Part shown: one piece after another, positions 48,733 to 56,030 of the stretch
How positions within the stretch are numbered: the stretch's first letter is position 1
Layout: each line of letters begins with the position of its first letter
Assembly: GCF_008065375.1 (NCBI RefSeq)
Contig: NZ_VJYI01000038.1
Coordinates: forward strand, 1-64,000
Reading direction: 5' to 3'
Length of the DNA stretch: 64,000 nt
Source: Nonomuraea sp. SYSU D8015
Lineage (GTDB): Bacteria > Actinomycetota > Actinomycetes > Streptosporangiales > Streptosporangiaceae
Made by a program: the position numbers and the translations under genes
Notes under the pieces: generated by a model
Seen by the model: the letters and a program-made list of their open reading frames with translations, nothing else
What the model was told of the DNA's origin: nothing
The model's database searches: none

Positions 48733-49515
48733 TCAGGGTTTGGCGATGCGGTCGGCGGCGCAGGCTCGGCACGGTTCGGCCATGAACGGGTGGATGCCGC
48801 ACATGCGGCCGACGCCGCGGTAGCCGGCGGGCTCGTCCGGCAGGTAGGCGTGTGGGTCTCGGCGTAGGGCGCGTTGGACGTACCGGCCGGGGTTTTTCAC
48901 GAGGGTGCGGGCTCTGCTGAGGATGAGGCGCCGTACGTGGGCGGCGTGCTCGGGGGTGATGTCTGTGGTGGTGAGTGGGGCGAGTTCGCGGCGGATCATC
49001 TCGTCCAGTTCGGAAAAATCTTGTCCGTCAATCCGTCCTTGATCGCCTGCATACGGTCCGTCAGATGAGTGATGAGAGAGCGTCAGTTGGGATGGGATGG
49101 GAGTGGGATGGGTTGGGGGGGCGTCTCCAGACGCGTCTCGCGACGCATCTTGAGACGCGTCTCGCTGTGCCTCGCGCGCTTCCTTCTGAGACGCCAGCCA
49201 CCGCTCCTGACGTGCCTTTTTGGCCTCGCGACCCTCACGAACCTTGATCGCTGACGGCTGGTATTCGAGGTAGTCGTGAATCTGCCAACCGTCATTGGTT
49301 TTAGACCACAGACCAGCGTTCACCAGCTCATCGGCGTACCGTCGCGGCGACGAAACGTCACTCACGTACATCAGCTCACGCGTCCCGATCACGCCATCGG
49401 TGAGGTTCGCGTTGCACCAGCACAACGCGCTCACGTACAGGCGGAACGCCCGATCCGACAGCGGCCGGACCTTCCGGTTGACCGGGAACTGGTCATCGAC
49501 ACGTACCCACGGCAT
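48733..49515 (-). CDS. Phage replication initiator / replisome organiser-like protein
   Basis: 260 residues. The N-terminal 90 residues resemble the winged-helix start of phage replication initiators (PWVRVDDQFPVNRKVRPLSD, RLYVSALCWCNANLTDGVIG, GLWSKTNDGWQIHDYLEYQ). A low-complexity linker (about 95-140, with repeated RDAS/QDAS) is followed by a C-terminal domain with helicase-loader-like helices and a late Cys pair (CGIHPFMAEPCRACAA). The linker DNA carries palindromic repeats and a G-tract, like an origin inside an initiator gene (lambda O style). ATG 49515. Confidence 0.75.
   Translation of the reverse strand: MPWVRVDDQFPVNRKVRPLSDRAFRLYVSALCWCNANLTDGVIGTRELMYVSDVSSPRRYADELVNAGLWSKTNDGWQIHDYLEYQPSAIKVREGREAKKARQERWLASQKEAREAQRDASQDASRDASGDAPPTHPTPIPSQLTLSHHSSDGPYAGDQGRIDGQDFSELDEMIRRELAPLTTTDITPEHAAHVRRLILSRARTLVKNPGRYVQRALRRDPHAYLPDEPAGYRGVGRMCGIHPFMAEPCRACAADRIAKP
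49089..49121 (+). repeat. G-quadruplex-type G-tract inside the initiator gene
   Basis: Six runs of at least three G separated by 2-3 bases (49089-91, 94-96, 99-101, 105-107, 110-112, 115-121). On the minus strand it encodes a Pro/Thr linker. It abuts the palindromic repeats at 49129-49165. Confidence 0.7.
49129..49165 (+). repeat. Palindromic iteron-like repeats inside the initiator gene
   Basis: AGACGCGTCTCGC occurs at 49129-49141 and 49153-49165, 24 bases apart, each containing a core of GAGACGCGTCTC-type palindrome. GTCTCGCGAC at 49135-49144 is identical to a string in the repressor control region at 62057-62066. Confidence 0.65.
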
Positions 49516-49542
49516 GCAAGCCGCCCTTCCCTTATGCGCGAA

Positions 49543-49582
49543 GTGGGGGCTCGTCCACCGAGGGAAGTGGTCGAGCCCCCAC
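49543..49582 (-). terminator. Terminator of the early operon segment
   Basis: 11-bp stem (49543-49553 and 49572-49582) with an 18-base loop, 25 bases past the 49607 stop. It separates the recombination operon from the initiator gene. Confidence 0.7.
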
Positions 49583-49583
49583 C

Positions 49584-49601
49584 GTAAGCGGAACCGCCAA
49601 C
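49584..49601. repeat. Phage palindrome copy 9
   Basis: GTAAGCGG-AA-CCGCCAAC, two mismatches in one arm, between the early-operon terminator (49543-49582) and the 49607 stop. Confidence 0.75.
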
Positions 49602-49606
49602 GAACG

Positions 49607-50092
49607 TCACGAGCCCCCGAGGACCGCCATGGCGAGGCGGCGGACCGCGGCCGGGGTGGTGTCGTGCGCGTAGTCCGGCGGGTACACCTTGACGTTCGCC
49701 TCGCCGCCGCGCACCCGGCCAGCGCCGACGAGGGTGCCGTCCGCCAGGCCGCAGTACAGGAGCCGGGCGTCCTTGCCGAAGCTCCGGGTGTCCAGGACCT
49801 TCGCCTCGTAGGCGACCGCGACCGCCACGAGCGTCAACACCGGAGGGATGAGCGAGCGCAGCATGGCCGTGTCGGCACCTTCGAGCGCGTCGGCGGTGAG
49901 CTGCCCGTCGCTGATCCAGTCGGGCGGGAACACCGGCGTGATGCCGAACGTCCCCAGCGTGTTCGGGTCCTGGCCGGCGGGCACGCTGATCAGCATGAGG
50001 GTGGGTTGCACTCCCCAGTCTCCGGCGTCCTCGAAGTTCTGTTCCAGGCCGCGCACGTACTGCTCAGCGATGTCGGCGGTGAGTTCAGGCAT
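49607..50092 (-). CDS. Early-operon protein, unknown
   Basis: 161 residues, mixed alpha/beta. N-terminal helices (DIAEQYVRGLEQNFEDAGDW), a hydrophobic stretch (MLRSLIPPVLTLVAVAVAYE) near residue 75-95 that may be a buried strand or membrane span, and a beta-rich end. ATG 50092, overlapping the preceding gene by 8 bases. No known family. Confidence 0.6.
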   Translation of the reverse strand: MPELTADIAEQYVRGLEQNFEDAGDWGVQPTLMLISVPAGQDPNTLGTFGITPVFPPDWISDGQLTADALEGADTAMLRSLIPPVLTLVAVAVAYEAKVLDTRSFGKDARLLYCGLADGTLVGAGRVRGGEANVKVYPPDYAHDTTPAAVRRLAMAVLGGS

Positions 50093-50597
50093 GGCGTTGG
50101 CCGTCTTTCTGTGAGTGGTGGTGAAGGGTAGCGACGAGTTCGGCGCGGCGGTCCATCAGCATCCGGCCCAGCCAGTTCGCGCCCGGCTCCTGACACGAGT
50201 TCCGGCCGCACCGGCAGTCACCCCAGTGCTGGTCGTGCCAGGTGTTGCCCTCGATCAGGAGCGCGTTCCCGGTGCCGAGGAGCACCCGGCCTGCCGGGGT
50301 GTCGGGGGCGAACTTGACGGTGAGGATCGTCCGCATCGCCGTGTAGCGGATGGAGGTGTCCCAGCCGGGCCGGAGGGTGACGCGGCGGCCGAGCCGTTTC
50401 GCCTCCCCCGGCGTGGCCGCCGCCATGATGTCGGCCCGCTCGGCGGGGTCGAGCGTCTTGGCGGCGTTGAACGCGTGCTCGGCGGTCGGGTAGGTGATCT
50501 GTCTCTGTTCCAGGTGGGAGTGGAGGGTCACGGGGATGCGTGCGAAGTTCGACAGCGCCTCGTACGGGCCTGCGAACCGGTCGATCACCTCAGCCAT
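50085..50597 (-). CDS. NADAR (YbiA-like) domain protein
   Basis: 170 residues. Features of the NADAR superfamily are visible: FAGPYEALSNFARIPV at the start, TYPTAEHAFNAAK near 40 and GNTWHDQHWGDC near 125, ending with an MDRRAEL helix. These proteins hydrolyse N-glycosidic bonds in NAD/ADP-ribose-related compounds, and some remove ADP-ribose from guanine. In a phage it might recycle NAD or counter ADP-ribosylation-based defence. ATG 50597 has GGAGG upstream. It sits in the middle of the early operon. Confidence 0.8.
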   Translation of the reverse strand: MAEVIDRFAGPYEALSNFARIPVTLHSHLEQRQITYPTAEHAFNAAKTLDPAERADIMAAATPGEAKRLGRRVTLRPGWDTSIRYTAMRTILTVKFAPDTPAGRVLLGTGNALLIEGNTWHDQHWGDCRCGRNSCQEPGANWLGRMLMDRRAELVATLHHHSQKDGQRHA

Positions 50598-50805
50598 GGC
50601 GGACACCTCCGCATGTGCACGGCCCACCGGCGAGAGCACGCCGGTTCACCTCGGCGATGACCGCGAGGACGATGGGCGCGACCAGGTCGTCGGCTTCCAT
50701 GCCGACCCGCCAGTTCGCGGCGGCGAGCCCGCGCCGGCCTGCCTCCATGAAGGGGGCGAGTGTCTGTGCGAGTTCGGGGGTGAGCTGCCTCTGTGCGTCA
50801 CCCAT
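50590..50805 (-). CDS. Small helical protein with C-terminal Cys pair
   Basis: 71 residues. Helical start (DAQRQLTPELAQTLAPFMEA) and a C-terminal CTCGGVRHG turn, a possible half zinc site. AAGGAGG precedes ATG 50805. Overlaps both neighbours by 8 bases. Function unknown. Confidence 0.6.
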   Translation of the reverse strand: MGDAQRQLTPELAQTLAPFMEAGRRGLAAANWRVGMEADDLVAPIVLAVIAEVNRRALAGGPCTCGGVRHG

Positions 50806-51517
50806 GGTCGTCGCCTCCTTGCACGAGTCGCAGGCCGGGAGCGCCGCCCGGCCAGCCGCTCGCCTCGCCGTCGCCGTCGAGCACGGCCAGTTCAGGCGCA
50901 GCCTGGCGGCCGAGGACCTTCGCCATGACGGGCCAGTCGTCTGCGCACAGGCCCACCGAGGGCGGTTCCCAGCTCGCGCCGGCCGCCCATCGGTACACGT
51001 TGGCCCACTTCCACCGCAGGTAAGAGGGGCCGAGGCCGCCACGGTTCGGCAGCGGCTCCGGCACCTTCCCGGACGCGAGCAGCGCCCGCTCGTGCTCCTG
51101 TACCTGGTTGGCGACGTCGCGGTGTCGGGAGCAGTACCAGTCCGGCCTCCAGGTGCCGTCGTCCGGGTTGGTGACGCGGACGCGAATGGTGCCGCGCCGC
51201 TCGCATAGCCCACTGCGTCGGATCATCGGCGCCGGACATGGCGCGTACCATGCGCCGCGGTCCTCGGGCTCGTACCGGGGCGCGTCGGAGGCGATCAACT
51301 CCCGGAGCTGGAAGTTGTTCCTGAGCCCGAGAATCGAGGCGGCGCGCTTCCAGCGGTCATCCTTCGGGCATCGTTCGATCGCGACGATCCAGATCCAGGT
51401 GATGACGAACATGCGGAAGTCGCCGCCCCGGCCGGACGTGGGGAAGCGGTCGTCCTTGTAGGCGCGGGCGATGAGCTGGTGGGCGTCGAGGATACGCCGG
51501 AGTTCACGCCCCTCCAC
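50798..51517 (-). CDS. Early-operon protein with Cys/His zinc-like cluster
   Basis: 239 residues. The N-terminal 65 are helical (RILDAHQLIARAYKDDRFPT). Near residue 90-130 is a Cys/His cluster (CPAPMIRRSGLCERRG ... DWYCSRHRD), likely metal binding. GTG 51517 overlaps the next gene. Possibly a nucleic-acid-binding protein. No known family. Confidence 0.6.
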   Translation of the reverse strand: MEGRELRRILDAHQLIARAYKDDRFPTSGRGGDFRMFVITWIWIVAIERCPKDDRWKRAASILGLRNNFQLRELIASDAPRYEPEDRGAWYAPCPAPMIRRSGLCERRGTIRVRVTNPDDGTWRPDWYCSRHRDVANQVQEHERALLASGKVPEPLPNRGGLGPSYLRWKWANVYRWAAGASWEPPSVGLCADDWPVMAKVLGRQAAPELAVLDGDGEASGWPGGAPGLRLVQGGDDHG

Positions 51518-52328
51518 GCCCGTTCCCTACCTTCCGCATCTCGTCCATGACGTTCTTGGCCGCGTACGCGAGGCGGCCCATCAGCTCCTCTACGCGGGCC
51601 TGCCGCTGCTGGAGCCGGATGTGGTCACGGCAGTCGGCCAGCGCCGACGCGAGCTCGTGCGGGGTCATCCGGTCCAGCTTGGTGCCGTCGCCCCAGGCGA
51701 AGTCGTCGAGCTTGGCGCCGAGCAGCTTCTCCAGTTCTTCGAGGAGGTTCAGGCGGCGTTGCACGTGCTCGGCCAGTCCGGAGTGGACGGCGTTCTGCCG
51801 GGCTTCGGTGACGCGCTTGTAGAGTTCGTCGCGGTGCCGCTCACGCACCTGATCCATCTCGGTCAGGCGGGCGTTGTCCGTCCGCCTGACCAAGGTGGCC
51901 AGCAGGTCCATGGTGAGCGTGAGCTCTTTCGCCTCCGCTTCCACGACCGTCTTGAATCGGCGGCGGATTGCGGTGGCTGGTGGCTCCATCAGCCCCCAGC
52001 CGGCGGGCAGCTCGTTCTGCTGGACGACGCCCGCGGGGGCTACGATCCAGAAGCGCGTGCAGTACGGCCACCAGGCGTCGGCCTTGCCCGGATTGTCCAG
52101 CTCGCGCAACCAATCCGCGCGGGACACCTTGAGCTCGTGGACGTCGAGCGCCAGGCCGCGCGAGCGCCACAGCCCGATCCGGACTAGGTCCGCGCGGCTT
52201 CCGCCGGCGCCGGGTGTGCTGGCGGTGCCGGGGGCTTCCACTTCGCGGAGCAGGATCTCGCCGTCGCGGACGGCGCCGGGTTTGCGGTAGTGGCGTTCGA
52301 GTGCGTCATACAGGGTGGCGGTGTTCAA
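51504..52328 (-). CDS. PD-(D/E)XK-like nuclease domain protein
   Basis: 274 residues. The first 120 show a nuclease-like pattern: an acidic residue in GLALDVHELKVSRADWLREL (D..E.K), followed by NPGKADAWWPYCTRFWIVAP, matching phage/MmcB-like restriction-fold enzymes. The C-terminal half is coiled-coil-like (ERHRDELYKRVTEARQNAV; LNLLEELEKLLGA). TTG 52328 has GGAGG upstream and overlaps the preceding stop as TTGA. Probably a DNA-processing enzyme in recombination. Confidence 0.65.
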   Translation of the reverse strand: MNTATLYDALERHYRKPGAVRDGEILLREVEAPGTASTPGAGGSRADLVRIGLWRSRGLALDVHELKVSRADWLRELDNPGKADAWWPYCTRFWIVAPAGVVQQNELPAGWGLMEPPATAIRRRFKTVVEAEAKELTLTMDLLATLVRRTDNARLTEMDQVRERHRDELYKRVTEARQNAVHSGLAEHVQRRLNLLEELEKLLGAKLDDFAWGDGTKLDRMTPHELASALADCRDHIRLQQRQARVEELMGRLAYAAKNVMDEMRKVGNGRGGA

Positions 52329-52471
52329 CGGGGCCTCCTCGTCCAGCGGAAGACGAGCGTGGGGAAGGGCAGCACGTAGACTGCGGCCGGGGCGATGTAG
52401 GCGCCGACCCACAGGTCTCGCGGCTCGATGTAGACCGCCAGGCGGCCGAGGGTGAGACGGCGCGTCGTCAT
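52325..52471 (-). CDS. 48-residue conserved-type small protein
   Basis: A short gene reading MTTRRLTLGRLAVYIEPRD, then LWVGAYIAPAAVYVLPF and FRWTRRPR at the end, beta-rich and basic. ATG 52471 and stop are coupled to both neighbours (ATGA, TTGA). Similar short proteins are common in actinophages. Function unknown. Confidence 0.6.
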   Translation of the reverse strand: MTTRRLTLGRLAVYIEPRDLWVGAYIAPAAVYVLPFPTLVFRWTRRPR

Positions 52472-52719
52472 GCTCTCTCCCCGAGGTGGGTGCGGACGGA
52501 CGCGAGCGCGGCCATCTCCCGCTCAGGTGGCGGATCGCACATGTCGAGGTACGCGGCGGCGATTTCGACGACGACGTGCAAGTCTTCTTCGGGCACGGTG
52601 GTCTGGCCGATGTTGTGCTCGACCAGGGCGCGGTATACCTTGGCAGCGACCTCGGCGTACGTCATGCCTGCGTTCATCGCGCGGCCGATGACCTCGGCGA
52701 GCGTCAGAGCGCTGATCAT
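52468..52719 (-). CDS. Small helical early protein
   Basis: 83 residues, helical (ISALTLAEVIGRAMNAGMTY, AEVAAKVYRALVEHN). ATG 52719 overlaps the upstream stop (ATGA). Unknown. Confidence 0.6.
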   Translation of the reverse strand: MISALTLAEVIGRAMNAGMTYAEVAAKVYRALVEHNIGQTTVPEEDLHVVVEIAAAYLDMCDPPPEREMAALASVRTHLGERA

Positions 52720-53534
52720 GCTGGGCACCCCATCTCGAACAGCGGCAACGTCTTCACGGTCTCTACGGACTTGCGACGACGCCCAGCAGGTCGAGGCGAG
52801 CGGCGACGAATCAGGCCCGCCTCAGCTCGAAGCCGCAGCGTCCTGAGCGTGAGCGTGCGCTTCACGCCGTTCACGGTCTCGGTGAGGATCGACACGTCCT
52901 TGCCGTGCTCCTCCCGGAACCGCTGCTCCTCGTACTCGGCCAGGGCGTACCGCTCCGGGAACTCCCGCAGGGTGAGCAGCCACTGAGCTTGGCCCGCGCG
53001 GACGCAGCTGCCCTGGCAGTTGTTGTGACTGAAGCCGAGCTCGTACATGCGAGCGATGGCGATGCCGAGCTTGACGCACTCGGCCTTCATCCGCTCCTTG
53101 CTCCAGGTCTTGTCGTCCATCAGCGGGAACTCGACCCGCCACGGCGCCCATCCCTTGACGACGCCGGGCTTGCGGCGTTCCTCGGCCGCGTCGAGGCCGA
53201 CGTACAGAATGGTGTCGGCCGGGTCGCAGTTCTTCTCCAGCCACTTCCGGCAGGGCTTCTGCTTGAGTTCCTTCGTGCATGGGGCGAGCCGGGAGTTGCC
53301 CAGGAAGTGCTGGTCGAAGTACACCTGGAACGGGTTCCGGCCGTCGCACACGATGGTCGGGGTGATGTCGAGGTGTTCGCTGGCCTGGCCGAGGAATCGG
53401 TACAGGTCGGGATGCTCCCACAGGGTGTCGGCGAACAGGAGGACCACGTTCTCCTTGCCGTACTGCTGGACGACGAGGTTGGCTGCGTGGAACGAGCCGA
53501 GTCCGCCGGACATCTGGATCACGTGCCGGGTCAT
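52716..53534 (-). CDS. PP-loop ATPase of the PAPS reductase / DndC-like family
   Basis: 272 residues. The PP-loop (QMSGGLGSFHAANLV, Ser-Gly-Gly-x-x-Ser, residues 8-17) and a conserved core (YVGLDAAEERRKPGV; CVRAGQAQWLL) match phosphoadenosine-phosphosulfate-reductase-fold enzymes. Phages use members in sulfur assimilation or nucleic-acid modification. Cys are present in the C-terminal half (NNCQGSCV). ATG 53534, ATGA overlap. No DNA phosphorothioation partners (DndA/D/E) are seen nearby, so the substrate is unclear. Confidence 0.8.
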   Translation of the reverse strand: MTRHVIQMSGGLGSFHAANLVVQQYGKENVVLLFADTLWEHPDLYRFLGQASEHLDITPTIVCDGRNPFQVYFDQHFLGNSRLAPCTKELKQKPCRKWLEKNCDPADTILYVGLDAAEERRKPGVVKGWAPWRVEFPLMDDKTWSKERMKAECVKLGIAIARMYELGFSHNNCQGSCVRAGQAQWLLTLREFPERYALAEYEEQRFREEHGKDVSILTETVNGVKRTLTLRTLRLRAEAGLIRRRSPRPAGRRRKSVETVKTLPLFEMGCPA

Positions 53535-53929
53535 GACGGCCGGCCCGCGTGCCAGCCGCAATCCCCGGCAGAGCACGGGCGGCACTTCCAGCCGCTCGGA
53601 GTCCGTACCCAGCCAGACGTGGCTGCGGTCTCCTCGGCCTCAGTCTGCGACTTGCAGTGGTAGACCATGCACTCGCCCGGGTCGTCGCAGCCGTCGCCGC
53701 AGCAGCCGCACACCACGTAGTAGCACGGCCTGTCGAGCTGCTGGACCACCGACGGCGGCGTCCAGTCGGTGTCTCTCGGGTCGTCCGGTTCGAGAGCCGC
53801 TTTCCGGGACGGGTGGTGGTACTGCTCGCCTGTCTCGCCGGGCCTGATCCAGCACGGGGCGGGATGCGTGAGGACCTGCGAGGCGATGACCGTGGTCAAG
53901 TCGGGACTGCCGAACGTCGGAGTGCTCAT
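53531..53929 (-). CDS. Cys-rich early protein
   Basis: 132 residues. The central part has a dense Cys cluster (CYYVVCGCCGDGCDDPGECM) and a second near the end (WKCRPCSAGDCGWHAG), suggesting one or two metal sites. ATG 53929, coupled by ATGA. It lies between the PP-loop and OB-fold genes. Not a family I recognise. Confidence 0.65.
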   Translation of the reverse strand: MSTPTFGSPDLTTVIASQVLTHPAPCWIRPGETGEQYHHPSRKAALEPDDPRDTDWTPPSVVQQLDRPCYYVVCGCCGDGCDDPGECMVYHCKSQTEAEETAATSGWVRTPSGWKCRPCSAGDCGWHAGRPS

Positions 53930-54555
53930 CGGACGTCCGCCTTCCGGAAGCCCTGCAGGTGCAGCACCAGGCCGCCGGACGGTTTCCACCTGAGCGGCGC
54001 GGTGACTCGCACCCGGTCGCCGACGTCGAACTTCCCCTTGAGCCGCTGGTACTGGCGCGGGATCATCCACGCTGTGGCGGTGGCGCCCGCGTCCTCGAGA
54101 GTGAGGTGCGCCCACAGCTTGCCGGTCTTCTGGCTGTCCTTCTCTTCGATGGCGATGACCGTGGCTTCGACGGTGACGGTCTTGCACCGGTCCTCGCCGG
54201 GGCGGGCGTTGATGGCGGCCAGCGTGGTCACCTCGCCCTCCAGGACGGCGACCAGGCGGCGGGCCTGGCGTACACGGACGTGGTGGCGCCCGGCCGGGGT
54301 GAGAGCGAGCGTCTTCGTGCTGGGGCCGGTCAACTCGATGGTGATGAGGTCGTTGCGTTCGGCGGTGTCGATCGCGCCAGTGCCGCACGTGTGCTGCCCG
54401 GCCTGCCACCGGCCACGCGAGGTGGACTGGTAGGTAACTCGGCCGGTCTGCTGGTATTCGGCGCTTCCGGCGATGGCGTCGAGGAGCCGGTCAACGGCTT
54501 GCCCGAGCTGGGGGATGCGGATGTTATTGGGGTGCTGGTGGTGGGTGGTGGTCAC
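53926..54555 (-). CDS. OB-fold single-stranded-DNA-binding-like protein
   Basis: 209 residues. The N-terminal half is helical with two short repeat-like blocks; residues about 115-205 show an OB-fold signature (KTVTVEATVIAIEEKDSQKT, LWAHLTLEDAGATATAWM, DVGDRVRVTAPLRWKP). Likely binds ssDNA during replication/recombination. GTG 54555 overlaps the preceding stop (GTGA). Confidence 0.7.
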   Translation of the reverse strand: MTTTHHQHPNNIRIPQLGQAVDRLLDAIAGSAEYQQTGRVTYQSTSRGRWQAGQHTCGTGAIDTAERNDLITIELTGPSTKTLALTPAGRHHVRVRQARRLVAVLEGEVTTLAAINARPGEDRCKTVTVEATVIAIEEKDSQKTGKLWAHLTLEDAGATATAWMIPRQYQRLKGKFDVGDRVRVTAPLRWKPSGGLVLHLQGFRKADVR

Positions 54556-55097
54556 GGTTGGTCCTCTCTGATGTGGCGGATCAGGTTCTTGAGGTCCGGG
54601 TGCAGGTGCTCCTCGGGCTCGCCCATGGAGAAGGCGGCGCGGACCAGCCGAACGACGTGCTCGCGGTCGATGTAGCGGGCCGCCGCCTCCTCCGCCGGGC
54701 TGGCCCGCGGCTCGGTTTCGGGTGCGGGTTCTTCCTGCTCGTGGAAGTCCTTGAGCGCGATGCCGTACTCGCCGCGGCGGGTGATGGGAACCCAGGTCGC
54801 TCCGACGATGACGCCGTGGTCGATGATCGTGCCCCGGATGGTGCGGGGCAGGTCGTCGGCGAACATCGGGTACACGGCGGGGCCGTGGACGTCTTTCCAC
54901 GTGACGTAGCGGGCGCTGCCGCGCATCCCGTTCGTGCGGTGGAGGTGCAGTAGCGCGGTGAACGGCGTCGGCTTCTGCCAGGTGATGGTGTCGGGGTCCA
55001 CGCTGGCCGGGTCGCGGATGATGCTCCCGTACTGGTCGTACGGCACCGCGGCGGGGATGGCGCCGGGCTGCTCGTGCGCGGACTTGGCCGGGCTCAC
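54552..55097 (-). CDS. Early-operon protein, unknown
   Basis: 181 residues, mixed beta/alpha with a helical C-terminus (AARYIDREHVVRLVRAAFSM) and several Pro/Asp-rich loops. GTG 55097, GTGA overlap. Unknown function. Confidence 0.6.
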   Translation of the reverse strand: MSPAKSAHEQPGAIPAAVPYDQYGSIIRDPASVDPDTITWQKPTPFTALLHLHRTNGMRGSARYVTWKDVHGPAVYPMFADDLPRTIRGTIIDHGVIVGATWVPITRRGEYGIALKDFHEQEEPAPETEPRASPAEEAAARYIDREHVVRLVRAAFSMGEPEEHLHPDLKNLIRHIREDQP

Positions 55098-55402
55098 GTC
55101 TGGTCTTCCTCTCGCTGGTGGCGGTCACGGATGCTCTGCGGCAGGAGGGTCCGTGCGAGCGCGGCCCCCCGCTGCGTCGCAGCGGCGGGATCGTCGGGGA
55201 GCCTGCGCGCGAGCGGGTTGACGCGGCCGGCGGGGGTGAGCCGCCAGCCGCGCCCGTTCAGGTCCGTCATGAACCGGCGCGCGACCGCTTCGGCGTCGGC
55301 ACGCTGCTCGGGCGAGGTGGACGCCCATTCGCGCAACCGCTTGGCCAGGACCTCGACGGCCTCATCCATCGCCCGCTTCTGGAAGTCCGCTTTGGCACTC
55401 AT
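55094..55402 (-). CDS. Small basic helical early protein
   Basis: 102 residues, Ala/Arg/Glu-rich (AMDEAVEVLAKRLREWASTS; RADAEAVARRFMTDLNGRGW). ATG 55402. Basic composition suggests nucleic-acid contact, not demonstrated. Confidence 0.6.
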   Translation of the reverse strand: MSAKADFQKRAMDEAVEVLAKRLREWASTSPEQRADAEAVARRFMTDLNGRGWRLTPAGRVNPLARRLPDDPAAATQRGAALARTLLPQSIRDRHQREEDQT

Positions 55403-55707
55403 GACGGCTGCCCCTCCTGTTGGCGCTGGTAGGCGGCGCGGCGCAGCCGCCGTTTGCGCTCGGCCTCGCGGGTCTCGAAGCCCTGGCCGTACCAGATGCC
55501 GGTCGGCTCGCCGTGCCGCAATACCGTGCCCGCGTACTCGCGGCATTCGGGCCGGACCGGGCAGGAGCGGCAGACGGCGCTGGCTTTCGCCTCGCGCTGC
55601 TCCTTCTCCTCCTTCGTCTCGCCGACGTCGGAGCCCGGCCCGCAGAAAAGAGATGGGTGTTCGTTCTGGCACGCGGCCTGGTCGAGGAAGTCGGTGAGCC
55701 AGCTCAT
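55399..55707 (-). CDS. WhiB-family iron-sulfur transcription factor
   Basis: 102 residues. Four conserved cysteines (Cys13, Cys46, Cys49, Cys55; AVCRSCPVRPEC) ligate a 4Fe-4S cluster, followed by the WhiB G(V/I)W motif (GIWYGQG) and a basic C-terminus (AERKRRLRRAAYQ) for DNA binding. Actinophages often carry whiB-like genes that act on host sigma-A-dependent promoters. ATG 55707, ATGA overlap. Confidence 0.9.
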   Translation of the reverse strand: MSWLTDFLDQAACQNEHPSLFCGPGSDVGETKEEKEQREAKASAVCRSCPVRPECREYAGTVLRHGEPTGIWYGQGFETREAERKRRLRRAAYQRQQEGQPS

Positions 55708-56027
55708 CGCGGCGGCCCCTCCTCCTGGTCCGCGTGGAGGAGGAGGCCCATCTCGCCGGCGGCGGCCAGGTAGCGGTCGATCGACCGTTTGTTCCGCCCC
55801 ATTTGCTCGGCGATCTCGTACCGGTCGCGCAGGCCCGAGTTGTGCCAGTCGGCGGCCTGCTTGACGAGCGCGTACGCGTCCGGCGTGGTCGGCATCCACG
55901 CCGGACGGGTGACGGCCTTGACCTCGAAACCGGCGGTGCGCAGCGCCTCCAGCAGCGCATCGGGGGTGGGGTCTGGGCGGGCCAGCTCCTTCGTGAGGAC
56001 GGCCACGGCTGATGTCGTGGTGGTCAT
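55704..56027 (-). CDS. Helix-turn-helix regulator
   Basis: 107 residues. RDRYEIAEQMGRNKRSIDRY is a canonical helix-turn-helix near the C-terminus; the N-terminal helix bundle (DALLEALRTAGFEVKAVTRP) may dimerise. ATG 56027. Coupled to whiB, so both likely act in the same switch. Confidence 0.7.
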   Translation of the reverse strand: MTTTTSAVAVLTKELARPDPTPDALLEALRTAGFEVKAVTRPAWMPTTPDAYALVKQAADWHNSGLRDRYEIAEQMGRNKRSIDRYLAAAGEMGLLLHADQEEGPPR

Positions 56028-56030
56028 CTC

